Shown: positions 1 through 5,862, numbered from the stretch's first letter. The stretch: 6,711 nt of DNA from JAVBLF01 sp031553675 (GCA_031553675.1 JAVBLF010000017.1:1-6711), one strand, 5' to 3'. Made by a program: numbers and translations. Notes: a model not told the origin generated them from the sequence alone.

Positions 1-65
1 CGCAGGCTATACTCGACGTCGACGTCTTCGCTCTGAAAGCCCGACGTTAGGATCCGATCTTCCAT
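1..65 (-). CDS. ruvB: RuvB, Holliday junction branch-migration ATPase (N-terminal fragment, cut by window edge)
   Basis: Only the first 21 codons are present. They start at an ATG at 63-65 on the minus strand and run off the window at base 1. The peptide begins MEDRILTSGF and continues through an acidic stretch to YSLR, which matches the conserved RuvB N-terminus just before the RPxxLxEYIGQ region. RuvB is the hexameric AAA+ motor that, with RuvA, drives branch migration of Holliday junctions in the cytoplasm. An AGGG (minus strand, 74-77) sits 8 nt upstream of the ATG as a modest ribosome binding site. It follows ruvC, ruvA and a small tRNA-binding-domain gene on the same strand, the usual ruv order apart from the extra gene. 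The Walker motifs lie outside the window, so the call rests on the N-terminal signature and the operon context. Confidence 0.88.
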   Translation of the reverse strand, partial: MEDRILTSGFQSEDVDVEYSL

Positions 66-101
66 ATGTGATACCCTGGGGGACCTGAGAGGATACCCCG
101 A

Positions 102-195
102 CTTAAGGGTCACGTTTCGCGCGTAGCGCTCAACCCCGGTGAGTTGAACAAAAATGTTCAACTCCCGTTGAGGCTGTTCGCCTCAACCCCTTAAG
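102..195. other. Branched stem-loop element in the gap before ruvB (possible structured leader RNA)
   Basis: The 194-bp gap between the tRNA-binding gene and ruvB has no gene but contains nested inverted repeats. CTTAAGGG (102-109) pairs with CCCTTAAG (188-195) as a closing stem. Inside are GCGC/GCGC with a 3-nt loop (119-129), a perfect 10-bp stem GAGTTGAACA/TGTTCAACTC with a 4-nt loop (141-164), and a perfect 8-bp stem GTTGAGGC/GCCTCAAC with a 5-nt loop (167-187). A smaller GGGG/CCCC stem lies at 79-99, next to the ruvB start. Neither strand shows a T-tract after the stems, so simple termination is not obvious. It could be a ruvB 5' leader structure, an mRNA processing site or a palindromic repeat. 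No known riboswitch or RNA family is recognised. Confidence 0.4.
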
Positions 196-259
196 AATCC
201 CTTTCGTTCAAAACCATAGCGGTTCGATGATTTGTGAATGGGAGCGATCGACGCGGCCG

Positions 260-607
260 CTATCCTGCGCGCGATCCGTTGGGAAGGTCTCGTTCGGGGA
301 CAGCCAACGCGGGGAGGATGCCGTCGGCATAGCCGATGTCGAAGAGCATGCCGTGCGACGAAAGACCAAAGATCGTCTTGGGCGCGAGGTTCACCACAAA
401 GAGGGCCTGCCTGCCCACGATTTCCTGGGGGTTTTCCCGTTCGCGTTTCATGCCCACGAGTATCGTTCGCTCGAAAGTGCCGAAATCGACCGTGAGCGCA
501 CACATTTTGTCCGATTTCACGACGTCTTCGACGCTTCGGATCGTGCCGACGCGGATGTCGATCTTGTCGAGATCCGCCATCGTAATTTCCGTTTTGAGAT
601 TGTCCAT
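260..607 (-). CDS. Small tRNA-binding-domain (CsaA / MetRS C-terminal-like) protein, 115 aa
   Basis: This is a free-standing EMAP-II/Arc1p-type OB-fold domain, as found in CsaA and at the C-terminus of methionyl-tRNA synthetase. Visible landmarks are DLDKIDIRVGTI near residues 12-23, the VVNLAPKTIFGLSSHGMLF stretch at about 71-89 (compare VANLxPxKxxGxxSxGM in MetRS-C), and a C-terminal VPxxxxPNGSRAG ending typical of CsaA-size proteins of about 110 aa. Family members bind tRNA or act as small chaperones; the role of this one is unknown. The ATG at 607 is chosen because AAAGAGG (minus strand, 616-622) lies 8 nt upstream. A TTG at 637 overlapping the ruvA stop is possible but has no better site. 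The gap to ruvA is 26 nt, so it is probably cotranscribed with ruvC-ruvA. It separates ruvA from ruvB, which is unusual. Confidence 0.82.
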   Translation of the reverse strand: MDNLKTEITMADLDKIDIRVGTIRSVEDVVKSDKMCALTVDFGTFERTILVGMKRERENPQEIVGRQALFVVNLAPKTIFGLSSHGMLFDIGYADGILPALAVPERDLPNGSRAG

Positions 608-633
608 GCAGCGGCCCTCTTTCTGTGTGCCCG

Positions 634-1242
634 TCAACCGAGCGACTTGAGCGCGGCGGCGATCAGCGCTTCGATCGACGTGAGCTCGGGGCGCTGGGCG
701 ACGGAAGCCACAGCGCGTCCGGCGGTCGAAGCGTCGTAGCCGAGGGCGACGAGCGCGCTGACGGCCTGCATGCCCTCGTTTTCGAGCGGGGCAGTGTCAG
801 CACCGCCGGGAACCCAGTCGAGTCTGGGCGCGATCGCCTCTTCTGTTGCGATCTTTTCCTTCAGCTCCAGAATGATGCGTTGCGCCGTCTTTTTGCCCAG
901 CCCGGGCACCCGCGACAGCGTGCGTTCATCGCTGCTGACGATCGCGGCGGCGATGTCCTCGGGTCGGAGCGCTGTCAACGCAGCGATCGCGACCTTGGGG
1001 CCGACGCGCGTGATCGAGATCAAGCGGCGGAACATGACCTTTTCGGCGGCTGAGTGAAAGCCGTAGAGCGCGAGCAAACCCTCGGCGATGTGCAGATGGG
1101 TGTGAAGCTTGGCTTCTTCGCCCTTTTGCAGCCGTTCGAGCGTTTTGCCCGATACGTTCAGCTCGTAGCCGACCCCGCCGACGTCGATCACAGCCGTTTC
1201 GGGCGTCGTCTCGGCGACGACCCCCCGCACAAACGCAAACAT
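634..1242 (-). CDS. ruvA: RuvA, Holliday junction DNA-binding subunit, 202 aa
   Basis: RuvA forms the tetrameric platform that holds the four-way junction flat and loads RuvB. Length (202 aa) matches the family. The N-terminal OB domain starts MFAFVRGVVAE and includes GVGYEL (about 24-28) and the LALYGF segment (57-62). The central region has two helix-hairpin-helix motifs, ITRVGPKVAIAAL (77-89) and LSRVPGLGKKTAQRIILEL (109-127). A flexible linker follows at about 133-155, and then domain III, which contacts RuvB (about 157-200, with VSALVALGY). The start is firm: AAAGGAG (minus strand, 1249-1255) is 6 nt upstream of the ATG. The acidic pin that in E. coli is R-E-D before the LYGF segment reads IAEGLLALYGF here, so only one acidic residue (E54) remains. 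The gene lies 144 bp downstream of ruvC and 26 nt before the tRNA-binding gene. Confidence 0.97.
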   Translation of the reverse strand: MFAFVRGVVAETTPETAVIDVGGVGYELNVSGKTLERLQKGEEAKLHTHLHIAEGLLALYGFHSAAEKVMFRRLISITRVGPKVAIAALTALRPEDIAAAIVSSDERTLSRVPGLGKKTAQRIILELKEKIATEEAIAPRLDWVPGGADTAPLENEGMQAVSALVALGYDASTAGRAVASVAQRPELTSIEALIAAALKSLG

Positions 1243-1270
1243 CGCTTTCTCCTTTGCTCACACCGCCCGA

Positions 1271-1377
1271 TTCGCCTGCCACGGCGTGGCAGGTGAAAGC
1301 GCAAACCCGAATGATCTTCCCCCAATCGGGATTCTCAAGGGTCCTTGACCCTTGAGCGGGGCTTGGGGCAGAGCCCC
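1271..1377. repeat. Palindrome cluster between ruvC and ruvA
   Basis: The 144-bp ruvC-ruvA gap holds three strong inverted repeats. CCTGCCAC/GTGGCAGG with a 3-nt loop (1275-1293) extends by TTC/GAA beyond a G-T pair. CTCAAGGGTC/GACCCTTGAG forms a perfect 10-bp stem with a 3-nt loop (1334-1356). GGGGCT/AGCCCC with an 8-nt loop (1358-1377) abuts it. A-rich sequence (1378-1382) follows on the plus strand, which reads as T-rich before the stem on the minus strand. For the leftward ruv transcript there is no T-tract after the stems, so this is not a textbook terminator, and ruvA has no obvious promoter of its own here. It may be an intergenic palindromic repeat, an RNA-stability or processing element inside the operon, or a partial attenuator. 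Confidence 0.6.
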
Positions 1378-1386
1378 AAAAAGATG

Positions 1387-1884
1387 CTATTTGATTCGAT
1401 ATTCCTCTCCGAGCGGCCCCGAAGCGTTCGCCTGGCAGATCGCGACGGCCAGCGCGTCGGCGGCGTCGTCAGGCTTCGGCGTTTCCTTGAGTGCGAGCAG
1501 GGCGCGCACCATGTACTGCACCTGCTCTTTGCGGGCGTGGCCGTAGCCGGCGACGCCTTGTTTGACCTGCATGGGCGTATACTCGTAAAGCGGAAGTTGA
1601 GCTCGTTCGGCGGCCAGCAACAGGACGCCGCGCGCCTGGCTGACCGCGATGGCCGTCGTGATGTTGTTGTAAAAAAACAGTTCTTCGAAGGCGGCGACAT
1701 CGGGGCGGTAGAGGCCGATGAGCTGCCGCATGCCGTCGTAGAGGCGGTTGAGGCGCTCAGGTAACGCAGCGTCGGGGCTCGTCGTGATCGTGCCGTAGTC
1801 GAGCGGCGTCAGTTGCGGGCCGTTTTTCCGGATCACGCCGTAGCCGACCGTCGCCAGGCCTGGATCGACGCCCAGTATCACCAA
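1387..1884 (-). CDS. ruvC: RuvC, crossover junction endodeoxyribonuclease, 165 aa
   Basis: RuvC is the Holliday-junction resolvase (RNase H-like fold, EC 3.1.21.10) acting as a dimer with RuvAB in the cytoplasm. The four acidic metal-binding residues are all visible: D7 in ILGVDPGLATVGYG, E67 in AAFEELFFYNN, and D140 and D143 in PDDAADALAVAIC. Length is slightly under the E. coli protein (173 aa). The first codon appears to be TTG (minus strand, 1882-1884), with GGAGGA (1893-1898) 8 nt upstream. The following GTG at 1879-1881 is an alternative with a longer 11-nt spacing. It is the first gene of the leftward ruv operon, divergent from argG, with a good promoter at 1928-1956. Confidence 0.97.
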   Translation of the reverse strand: MVILGVDPGLATVGYGVIRKNGPQLTPLDYGTITTSPDAALPERLNRLYDGMRQLIGLYRPDVAAFEELFFYNNITTAIAVSQARGVLLLAAERAQLPLYEYTPMQVKQGVAGYGHARKEQVQYMVRALLALKETPKPDDAADALAVAICQANASGPLGEEYRIK

Positions 1885-1927
1885 TGCGTTTGTCCTCCGA
1901 ATATTCGAATCGTCTTGTATCGTTCAC

Positions 1928-1956
1928 ATTGTACCACCCACGGCAGCGCAAGACAA
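1928..1956 (-). promoter_or_regulatory. Sigma-70-type promoter of the ruv operon
   Basis: On the minus strand, TTGTCT (plus 1951-1956) and TACAAT (plus 1928-1933) are separated by exactly 17 bp, with a TG one base before the -10 (extended -10). Transcription would start near 1920, giving a leader of about 36 nt before the ruvC TTG. A palindrome CGAATATTCG (1898-1907) overlaps the leader just upstream of the ribosome binding site. No GAAC-N4-GTTC LexA box was seen, so SOS control is not supported by the sequence. Confidence 0.65.
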
Positions 1957-1992
1957 GCGAACGGGAATTGATGTTCTCAATTTTGACACAAA

Positions 1993-2022
1993 GCCCACGC
2001 GTGGGCGTATGCGGGCGTATGC
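1993..2022. repeat. Palindrome and tandem 10-mers between ruvC and argG
   Basis: A perfect 14-bp palindrome GCCCACGCGTGGGC (1993-2006) runs into two back-to-back copies of GGGCGTATGC (2003-2012 and 2013-2022). Further GCGTAT copies occur at 2035-2040 and 2076-2081, the last overlapping the argG -10. An AAAAAACCGC motif occurs twice, ending at 2036 and 2055. Such spaced copies could be operator half-sites for a regulator of argG. No regulator is identified. Confidence 0.45.
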
Positions 2023-2038
2023 AAGAAAAAAACCGCGT

Positions 2039-2056
2039 ATTGAATAAAAAACCGCT
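2039..2056 (+). promoter_or_regulatory. Candidate ArgR (ARG) box upstream of argG
   Basis: ATTGAATAAAAAACCGCT resembles an ARG box (Bacillus-type consensus CATGAATAAAAATKCAAK) well in its left half (TGAATAAAAA) but poorly in its right half. It ends at the -35 element of the argG promoter, a sensible position for arginine-dependent repression. A second weaker half-site, CATGATTA, lies at 2059-2066 within the promoter. The match is by eye only and the AT-rich half may be coincidental. Confidence 0.35.
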
Positions 2057-2084
2057 TGCATGATTATGCGCAATTGCGTATAAT
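2056..2084 (+). promoter_or_regulatory. Sigma-70-type promoter of argG
   Basis: TTGCAT (2056-2061) and a perfect TATAAT (2079-2084) are separated by 17 bp. Transcription would begin near 2091, leaving a short leader of about 40 nt before the GTG start at 2131. It is the best promoter-like sequence in the window. The divergent ruv promoter lies about 100 bp away, so the two could share regulation. Confidence 0.75.
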
Positions 2085-2130
2085 AAGAGCAATCGGAAAA
2101 AACATGTTGACGATGCAGGAGGACAGCACT

Positions 2131-3342
2131 GTGGCAAAAGAAAAATTTGTACTCGCCTATTCAGGCGGTTTGGACACTTCGGTCATTATCCCTTGGCTGA
2201 AGGAGAATTATGATTGTGAAGTCATCGCCGTGACGGGCGACGTCGGGCAGGGCATCACCGAGCTCGACGGCCTGGAAGAAAAGGCGATCAAGAGCGGCGC
2301 ATCGAAGCTCTATATCGAGGATCTGCGCGAAGAATTCATCACAGATTTCATTTTCCCGACGCTGCGGGCCGGCGCGATCTACGAGAGCAAGTATATCCTC
2401 GGCACGAGCATGGCGCGCCCCGTCATCGCGAAGCGCCTCGTCGAGATCGCCCACCAGGAGGGTGCGACGGCGATCGCCCACGGCGCGACGGGCAAAGGGA
2501 ACGATCAAGTTCGCTTCGAGCTGACCGTCAAGGCACTCGATCCCAACCTCAAGATCATCGCCCCGTGGCGCATCTGGGAGATGCGTTCGCGGCAGGAAGA
2601 GATCGACTACGCGGCCAAGCGCGGGATTCCGCTGCCAGTGACAAAGGACAATTCGTATTCGCGCGATCGCAACATCTGGCACCTCAGCCATGAAGGCCAG
2701 GATCTCGAGGATCCGTGGAACGAGCCCAAGCCCGAACTGACGATGATCTGTGTCAACCCGATGCAAGCGCCCGACGAACCCGAGTACGTGATGATCGACT
2801 TCGAAAAGGGCATTCCGGTGGCGGTTGACGGCAAGAAACTCGGCCCGGTCGCCCTCATCGAGACGCTCAACGCCCTTGGCGCCAAGCACGGCGTCGGCAT
2901 TGACGACATGGTCGAAAACCGCCTCGTCGGCATCAAGAGCCGCGGCGTGTATGAAAATCCCGGCGGTGCCATCCTGTATGCGGCATTGCGGCAGCTTGAG
3001 TACCTAACACTCGACCGCGATTCGTATCATTATAAGGAGCAGGTCGCGCTGCGCTACAGCGAACTGGTCTACGATGGCAAGTGGTATACGCCCCTTCGCG
3101 AGGCGATCGACGCCTTCATGATCAGCCTCCAGTCGAACACGACCGGCACCTGCCGCCTGAAGCTCTACAAAGGCAACATCATCCCCGCCGGCGTCAAGAG
3201 CGTCTACAGCCTGTACAACCCGCACTATGCCACCTTCGAGGAAGACGAAGTCTACGATCACAGCGACGCCACCGGCTTCATCAACCTCTTTGGCCTCCAG
3301 CAGACCGTTCGCGCGCTGATGCTGGGCTCGCTCAAAAAGTGA
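2131..3342 (+). CDS. argG: Argininosuccinate synthase, 403 aa
   Basis: ArgG (EC 6.3.4.5) condenses citrulline and aspartate with ATP to argininosuccinate, the penultimate step of arginine synthesis, as a cytoplasmic tetramer. The ATP pyrophosphatase P-loop AYSGGLDTS is at residues 9-17. Other family blocks follow: GTSMARPVIAK (91-101), AHGATGKGNDQVRFE (116-130), YSRDRNIWHLSHEG (176-189) and GIKSRGVYENPGG (267-279). Length matches the family. The GTG at 2131 is chosen over the in-frame ATG at 2056 because AGGAGG (2117-2122) lies 8 nt upstream, the promoter -10 lies inside the longer reading, and family proteins begin a few residues before the P-loop. argH is not next to it; the downstream gene is convergent, so argG appears monocistronic. 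Confidence 0.98.
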   Translation: MAKEKFVLAYSGGLDTSVIIPWLKENYDCEVIAVTGDVGQGITELDGLEEKAIKSGASKLYIEDLREEFITDFIFPTLRAGAIYESKYILGTSMARPVIAKRLVEIAHQEGATAIAHGATGKGNDQVRFELTVKALDPNLKIIAPWRIWEMRSRQEEIDYAAKRGIPLPVTKDNSYSRDRNIWHLSHEGQDLEDPWNEPKPELTMICVNPMQAPDEPEYVMIDFEKGIPVAVDGKKLGPVALIETLNALGAKHGVGIDDMVENRLVGIKSRGVYENPGGAILYAALRQLEYLTLDRDSYHYKEQVALRYSELVYDGKWYTPLREAIDAFMISLQSNTTGTCRLKLYKGNIIPAGVKSVYSLYNPHYATFEEDEVYDHSDATGFINLFGLQQTVRALMLGSLKK

Positions 3343-3343
3343 G

Positions 3344-3402
3344 TACGCGCTTTTTCGAGAGATACGCGCTTTTTTGAGAGATACGCGTTTTTTGAAAAAA
3401 AG
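3344..3402. repeat. Three tandem 19-bp repeats directly after argG
   Basis: Units begin at 3344, 3363 and 3382. The first two (TACGCGCTTTTTYGAGAGA) differ at one base. The third starts TACGCGTTTTTTGA and then diverges into an A-run. The array begins one base after the argG stop codon. Each unit puts a GC-rich hexamer before a T-run. Short AT pairings are possible, such as AAAAAG (3334-3339) with CTTTTT (3350-3355) and GTTTTTTG (3387-3394) with CAAAAAAC (3408-3415). This is likely slippage-generated sequence in the argG 3' end, perhaps aiding termination. Confidence 0.7.
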
Positions 3403-3430
3403 CTGCGCAAAAAACTTCCCAAACACCCAG

Positions 3431-3460
3431 AAATGGCCGCCACGAGTTGGGCGGCCATTT
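3431..3460. terminator. Hairpin between convergent argG and CoA ligase genes (likely bidirectional terminator)
   Basis: A perfect 11-bp stem, AAATGGCCGCC (3431-3441) with GGCGGCCATTT (3450-3460), encloses an 8-nt loop. It lies between two convergent stops (3342 and 3486). The stem's own ATTT end and the TTTT at 3466-3469 give a weak T-tract for rightward transcripts. For leftward transcripts ATTT is followed by a short TTT. The symmetric A/T base and the position favour a two-way terminator. Confidence 0.65.
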
Positions 3461-3485
3461 CGATGTTTTGGTGGTGCGGATTCGC

Positions 3486-4772
3486 CTAAGTCGGGGCGTG
3501 GGCGACATGGACGGAGCGTTTCTCGCCGCGATGCAGTGTGAGAGTGTCCGGGGCGTGTGTCCTCTTGATCGACAGGTCGATGCCGCCGAGCAATCCGGCT
3601 TCGGCCAACGCTTCGGCCACGGCGTTTTTGGGAAGCGTTCCCGTGCTTCGTTGTGCTTCGACGGTGAGTGAGACGGCGCTCAGCGCAGGCGTGGCTTCGA
3701 TCGCGTAGTCGCTCAGTTGCGGGAGGGCGAAAAGCGCTTCGTCCCAGGCCGTGATGTCGAGCGTTGCGCCGTTGGCCAGCGAGACGAGCGCGTCTTTGCG
3801 GCGCAGAATGGGCGAAAGGCGGCGGCATGTGGAGCCGCATGCGCATGCGCCGAGCAAGACGCGTGCGATGTCTCCCGTGCGGTAGCGGATGAAAGGCATG
3901 GCACGGCGGGTGAGCGTCGTGAACGCGACCTCGCCCCATTCGCCGTCGGGGAGGGGGCGACTGCCTTCGTTGAGGATTTCGATCAGCAGATCGTTTTCGC
4001 GGATGTGCGCCCCATCGTGCGCGTCGCAGTCGATCGCCCCGCCCAGGCCCATTTCCGTCATACCGTAGTGGTTGTAGACTTCGCAATTCCAGGCGTTTCG
4101 GATGGTCGCCATCGTGGAAAGCGGCACGTTGTCGGTGCTGAGGAGGACGCGCTGCACGTGGGACGGGATCTGCGTGGCCAGCATAAACAGGGCGAGCGCG
4201 CGCACCTGCACGGGGACGCCGACGAGGGCTTGCACATTCTGTTCCGACAGCATGCGGGCGGCCGTTTCGAGCGAGCCGACCAAGCCAAAGCGGATCGGCG
4301 TCACGTTCATGCGTGCAAGCGCGCGGGCGATCAGATCGCCGACGCCGCCCTCCCGCTCACAGGGCAGCAGGATCGCCATGCGCTGGCCGGGATCGGCGAT
4401 CGTAAAGAGGCCGTGCGCAAAGAAGTCGAGCGTGAGTTCCTGGTCGGCTTCCGTGAAGGAAATGCGCTTGGGCAGGCCGGTCGTGCCGCTGCTTTGGAGT
4501 GTGACGACGCGCGACACCTCCTGTTGCGGCACGCAGAGCAGGCGATTGGCGTGTTTCGTCAGCGTCGAGGCGTCGATCGTCGGGAGATCGGCGATCGCGT
4601 CGAGGCTCGGGAGAGAGGCAGGCAGGCGATCGCGGTAGTAGAGGCTGTTTTGGGCGGTGCGCAGCGTTTCGTTCAGCTTGTCGAGTTGCCACCGCGCGAG
4701 ATCGCCGCCGGTGCGTGCCTCGATCCAGGCGTCGAGCGGCGTGCGGCGGAGAGCCCGTTTCGCGCCAATCAT
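3486..4772 (-). CDS. PaaK-like AMP-forming acyl-CoA ligase (phenylacetate-CoA ligase family), 428 aa
   Basis: This is an ANL-superfamily adenylating enzyme expected to activate a carboxylic acid with ATP and transfer it to CoA; the substrate is unknown. Landmarks include LQSSGTTGLPKR (about 92-103), the phosphate loop of the family. YNHYGMTEMG (233-242) is the A5-type motif. PFIRYRTGDIARV (293-305) carries the ribose-binding aspartate. CACGSTCRRLSPILRRKD (310-327) is similar to the CxCGxxxxR segment that follows in PaaK proteins. RGEKRSVHV near the C-terminus holds a candidate catalytic lysine. It is about the length of PaaK (430-440 aa). The ATG at 4772 overlaps the aldolase TGA as ATGA and has no good ribosome binding site, so translational coupling is likely. 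It is close in style to ligases found in Desulfovibrio-type clusters, but that subfamily assignment is from memory and tentative. Confidence 0.85.
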   Translation of the reverse strand: MIGAKRALRRTPLDAWIEARTGGDLARWQLDKLNETLRTAQNSLYYRDRLPASLPSLDAIADLPTIDASTLTKHANRLLCVPQQEVSRVVTLQSSGTTGLPKRISFTEADQELTLDFFAHGLFTIADPGQRMAILLPCEREGGVGDLIARALARMNVTPIRFGLVGSLETAARMLSEQNVQALVGVPVQVRALALFMLATQIPSHVQRVLLSTDNVPLSTMATIRNAWNCEVYNHYGMTEMGLGGAIDCDAHDGAHIRENDLLIEILNEGSRPLPDGEWGEVAFTTLTRRAMPFIRYRTGDIARVLLGACACGSTCRRLSPILRRKDALVSLANGATLDITAWDEALFALPQLSDYAIEATPALSAVSLTVEAQRSTGTLPKNAVAEALAEAGLLGGIDLSIKRTHAPDTLTLHRGEKRSVHVAHAPT

Positions 4773-5806
4773 TGGTTTGCCATGATGTGTTTGCGGTACT
4801 TTTCGCTGTCCCAACCGAGGATGTCGGCGCAGTCGGTTTCGCTGAGGGGTTGGGGTTTCCAGCCGAGGCTTTGGATGGCGCGCAAGACGTAGACGGCGGC
4901 GGACAGGGTTTCTTCGAGGGCGGCCGCCTGCACTTCGTTGGCGCGGTAGAAGATCTCGTCGTTCGCGACGACGATTTTGGTATCGGCGTCGGCGTCCAGA
5001 CTGATGTCGTTCATCAGGTAGACGATTTGGTCGGGGATCAGAGGTTCGTACTTGATCGCGTGGGCGAAAGAGGGATCGCGCAACGCGTTTTTGAGCCAGG
5101 TGTTCGCGCTCTTGAAGCCGCCGTCGCAGGGCGTGATCGCGACGGGCGGGAGATCGGCGAGGGCGAGTTTTTCCTGGATGCGCTTGTTGGCGCGATCCAT
5201 CAACTCGTATGCTTCCTGGGCGGTGGGCGCGGTCGTCGTCATGCCGTGGTTGACCATGAAAATCGCCTGGGGCGATTGACCGGTTTCGGCCTGGTATCGT
5301 GCGATCGCGCTCTGCATGGCTTTGGTGAGCGGGTAGCCCGGCATGACATAGGGCACGACGACATAGCGGAGGTCGAAGCCGTCGAAGACTTCGCGCAGGC
5401 GGGCTTCGGGGTCGTCGGTGCAGACGATGACGTTGGCGCAGATCGGGTGGAGGTGGAGTACGAATTTGTCGAGGATCGAGTGGAAGCCGAACTCCACCGA
5501 CGGACGGGCGCTGGTTTCGCCGTTGACCGGTCGAATGCTGGCGATGGCTTTGTCCATCGAATCTTTGTTGAAGTCGGCGACACCTTCGTGATTCGTTTCG
5601 TGGTAGGCCTTCATCGCGGCGCCGTCGACGGCAGCAAAGCCCGACGTCGGCGTCATGTCCTTTAGCAGGTAGCCCGACGCTTTGATGGCCATCATGCCGT
5701 CGGAGAACTTGACGGAGGTGTTGCCGCCGCCCGCCTGCACGAAGTCGGTGCGGGATCCCGCCTCGCGGGACAGCCAGACGAGGTCATTTAAATCGTTCTG
5801 GTACAT
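4769..5806 (-). CDS. Class II aldolase/adducin-family protein, 345 aa
   Basis: This is probably a zinc-dependent sugar-phosphate aldolase or epimerase-type enzyme of the fuculose/rhamnulose-phosphate aldolase superfamily; the substrate is not determined. Visible features are the substrate-phosphate loop QAGGGNTSVK (24-33), KASGYLLKD (42-50), PSVEFGFHS with a candidate catalytic E105 (102-110), the zinc pair HLHP (H118 and H120), and the third ligand in VNHGM (H187). The extra C-terminal region of about 110 residues makes it longer than FucA/AraD (about 215-230 aa) and similar to the aldolase part of rhamnulose-phosphate aldolase/dehydrogenase fusions, but no dehydrogenase part is present. The ATG at 5806 is chosen over an upstream in-frame extension because AAGGAGG (minus strand, 5811-5817) lies 4 nt before it and the extension has no family resemblance. 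It heads the operon with the CoA ligase. Confidence 0.88.
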   Translation of the reverse strand: MYQNDLNDLVWLSREAGSRTDFVQAGGGNTSVKFSDGMMAIKASGYLLKDMTPTSGFAAVDGAAMKAYHETNHEGVADFNKDSMDKAIASIRPVNGETSARPSVEFGFHSILDKFVLHLHPICANVIVCTDDPEARLREVFDGFDLRYVVVPYVMPGYPLTKAMQSAIARYQAETGQSPQAIFMVNHGMTTTAPTAQEAYELMDRANKRIQEKLALADLPPVAITPCDGGFKSANTWLKNALRDPSFAHAIKYEPLIPDQIVYLMNDISLDADADTKIVVANDEIFYRANEVQAAALEETLSAAVYVLRAIQSLGWKPQPLSETDCADILGWDSEKYRKHIMANQ

Positions 5807-5814
5807 AGTGCCTC

Positions 5815-5862
5815 CTTCTTTGGGTGGAAATTTCAAAAGAAGTGGCTGCGGTGCCACTTCTT
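5815..5862 (-). promoter_or_regulatory. Leader hairpin with alternative pairing near the aldolase ribosome binding site
   Basis: In the aldolase leader a perfect 10-bp stem, AAGAAGTGGC (plus 5837-5846) with GCCACTTCTT (5853-5862), encloses 6 nt. In the mRNA the downstream arm ends CTTCTTT, which is also complementary to AAAGAAG directly abutting the Shine-Dalgarno (plus 5815-5821), with a 14-nt loop. The two pairings cannot both form, so the leader could switch between an open and a partly masked ribosome binding site. Alternatively the hairpin plus its T-rich end may act as an attenuator. No ligand-binding domain is recognised and no clear promoter hexamers were found upstream. Confidence 0.4.

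Noticed and set aside
140..165. LexA (SOS) operator in GTTGAACAAAAATGTTCAAC
   Set aside because: The GAAC and GTTC halves are separated by 6 bases instead of the 4 of the Gram-positive LexA box, and the site is not at a recognisable promoter.
102..195. A tRNA gene, because of the cloverleaf-like stems
   Set aside because: There is no GGTTCRANNC T-arm signature, the stem lengths are wrong (8, 4, 10 and 8 bp) and the closing stem does not match a 7-bp acceptor arm.
2056..2130. 25-codon upstream extension of argG from the ATG at 2056
   Set aside because: The extension contains the promoter -35 and -10, lacks a ribosome binding site and does not match ArgG N-termini. The GTG at 2131 has an ideal AGGAGG.
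3004..4086. 360-aa minus-strand open frame spanning the argG 3' end and the intergenic hairpin
   Set aside because: It overlaps argG and the CoA ligase out of frame, crosses the terminator and has an arginine-rich nonsense translation.
3717..4892. 391-aa plus-strand open frame opposite the CoA ligase
   Set aside because: It lies antisense to a gene with clear family motifs, its translation is low-complexity and rich in R, A, V and D, and it has no supporting ribosome binding site. It is a GC-driven shadow.
4715..5665. 316-aa plus-strand open frame opposite the aldolase
   Set aside because: It is antisense to a well-supported class II aldolase. Its G/V/D-rich translation shows no recognisable domain.
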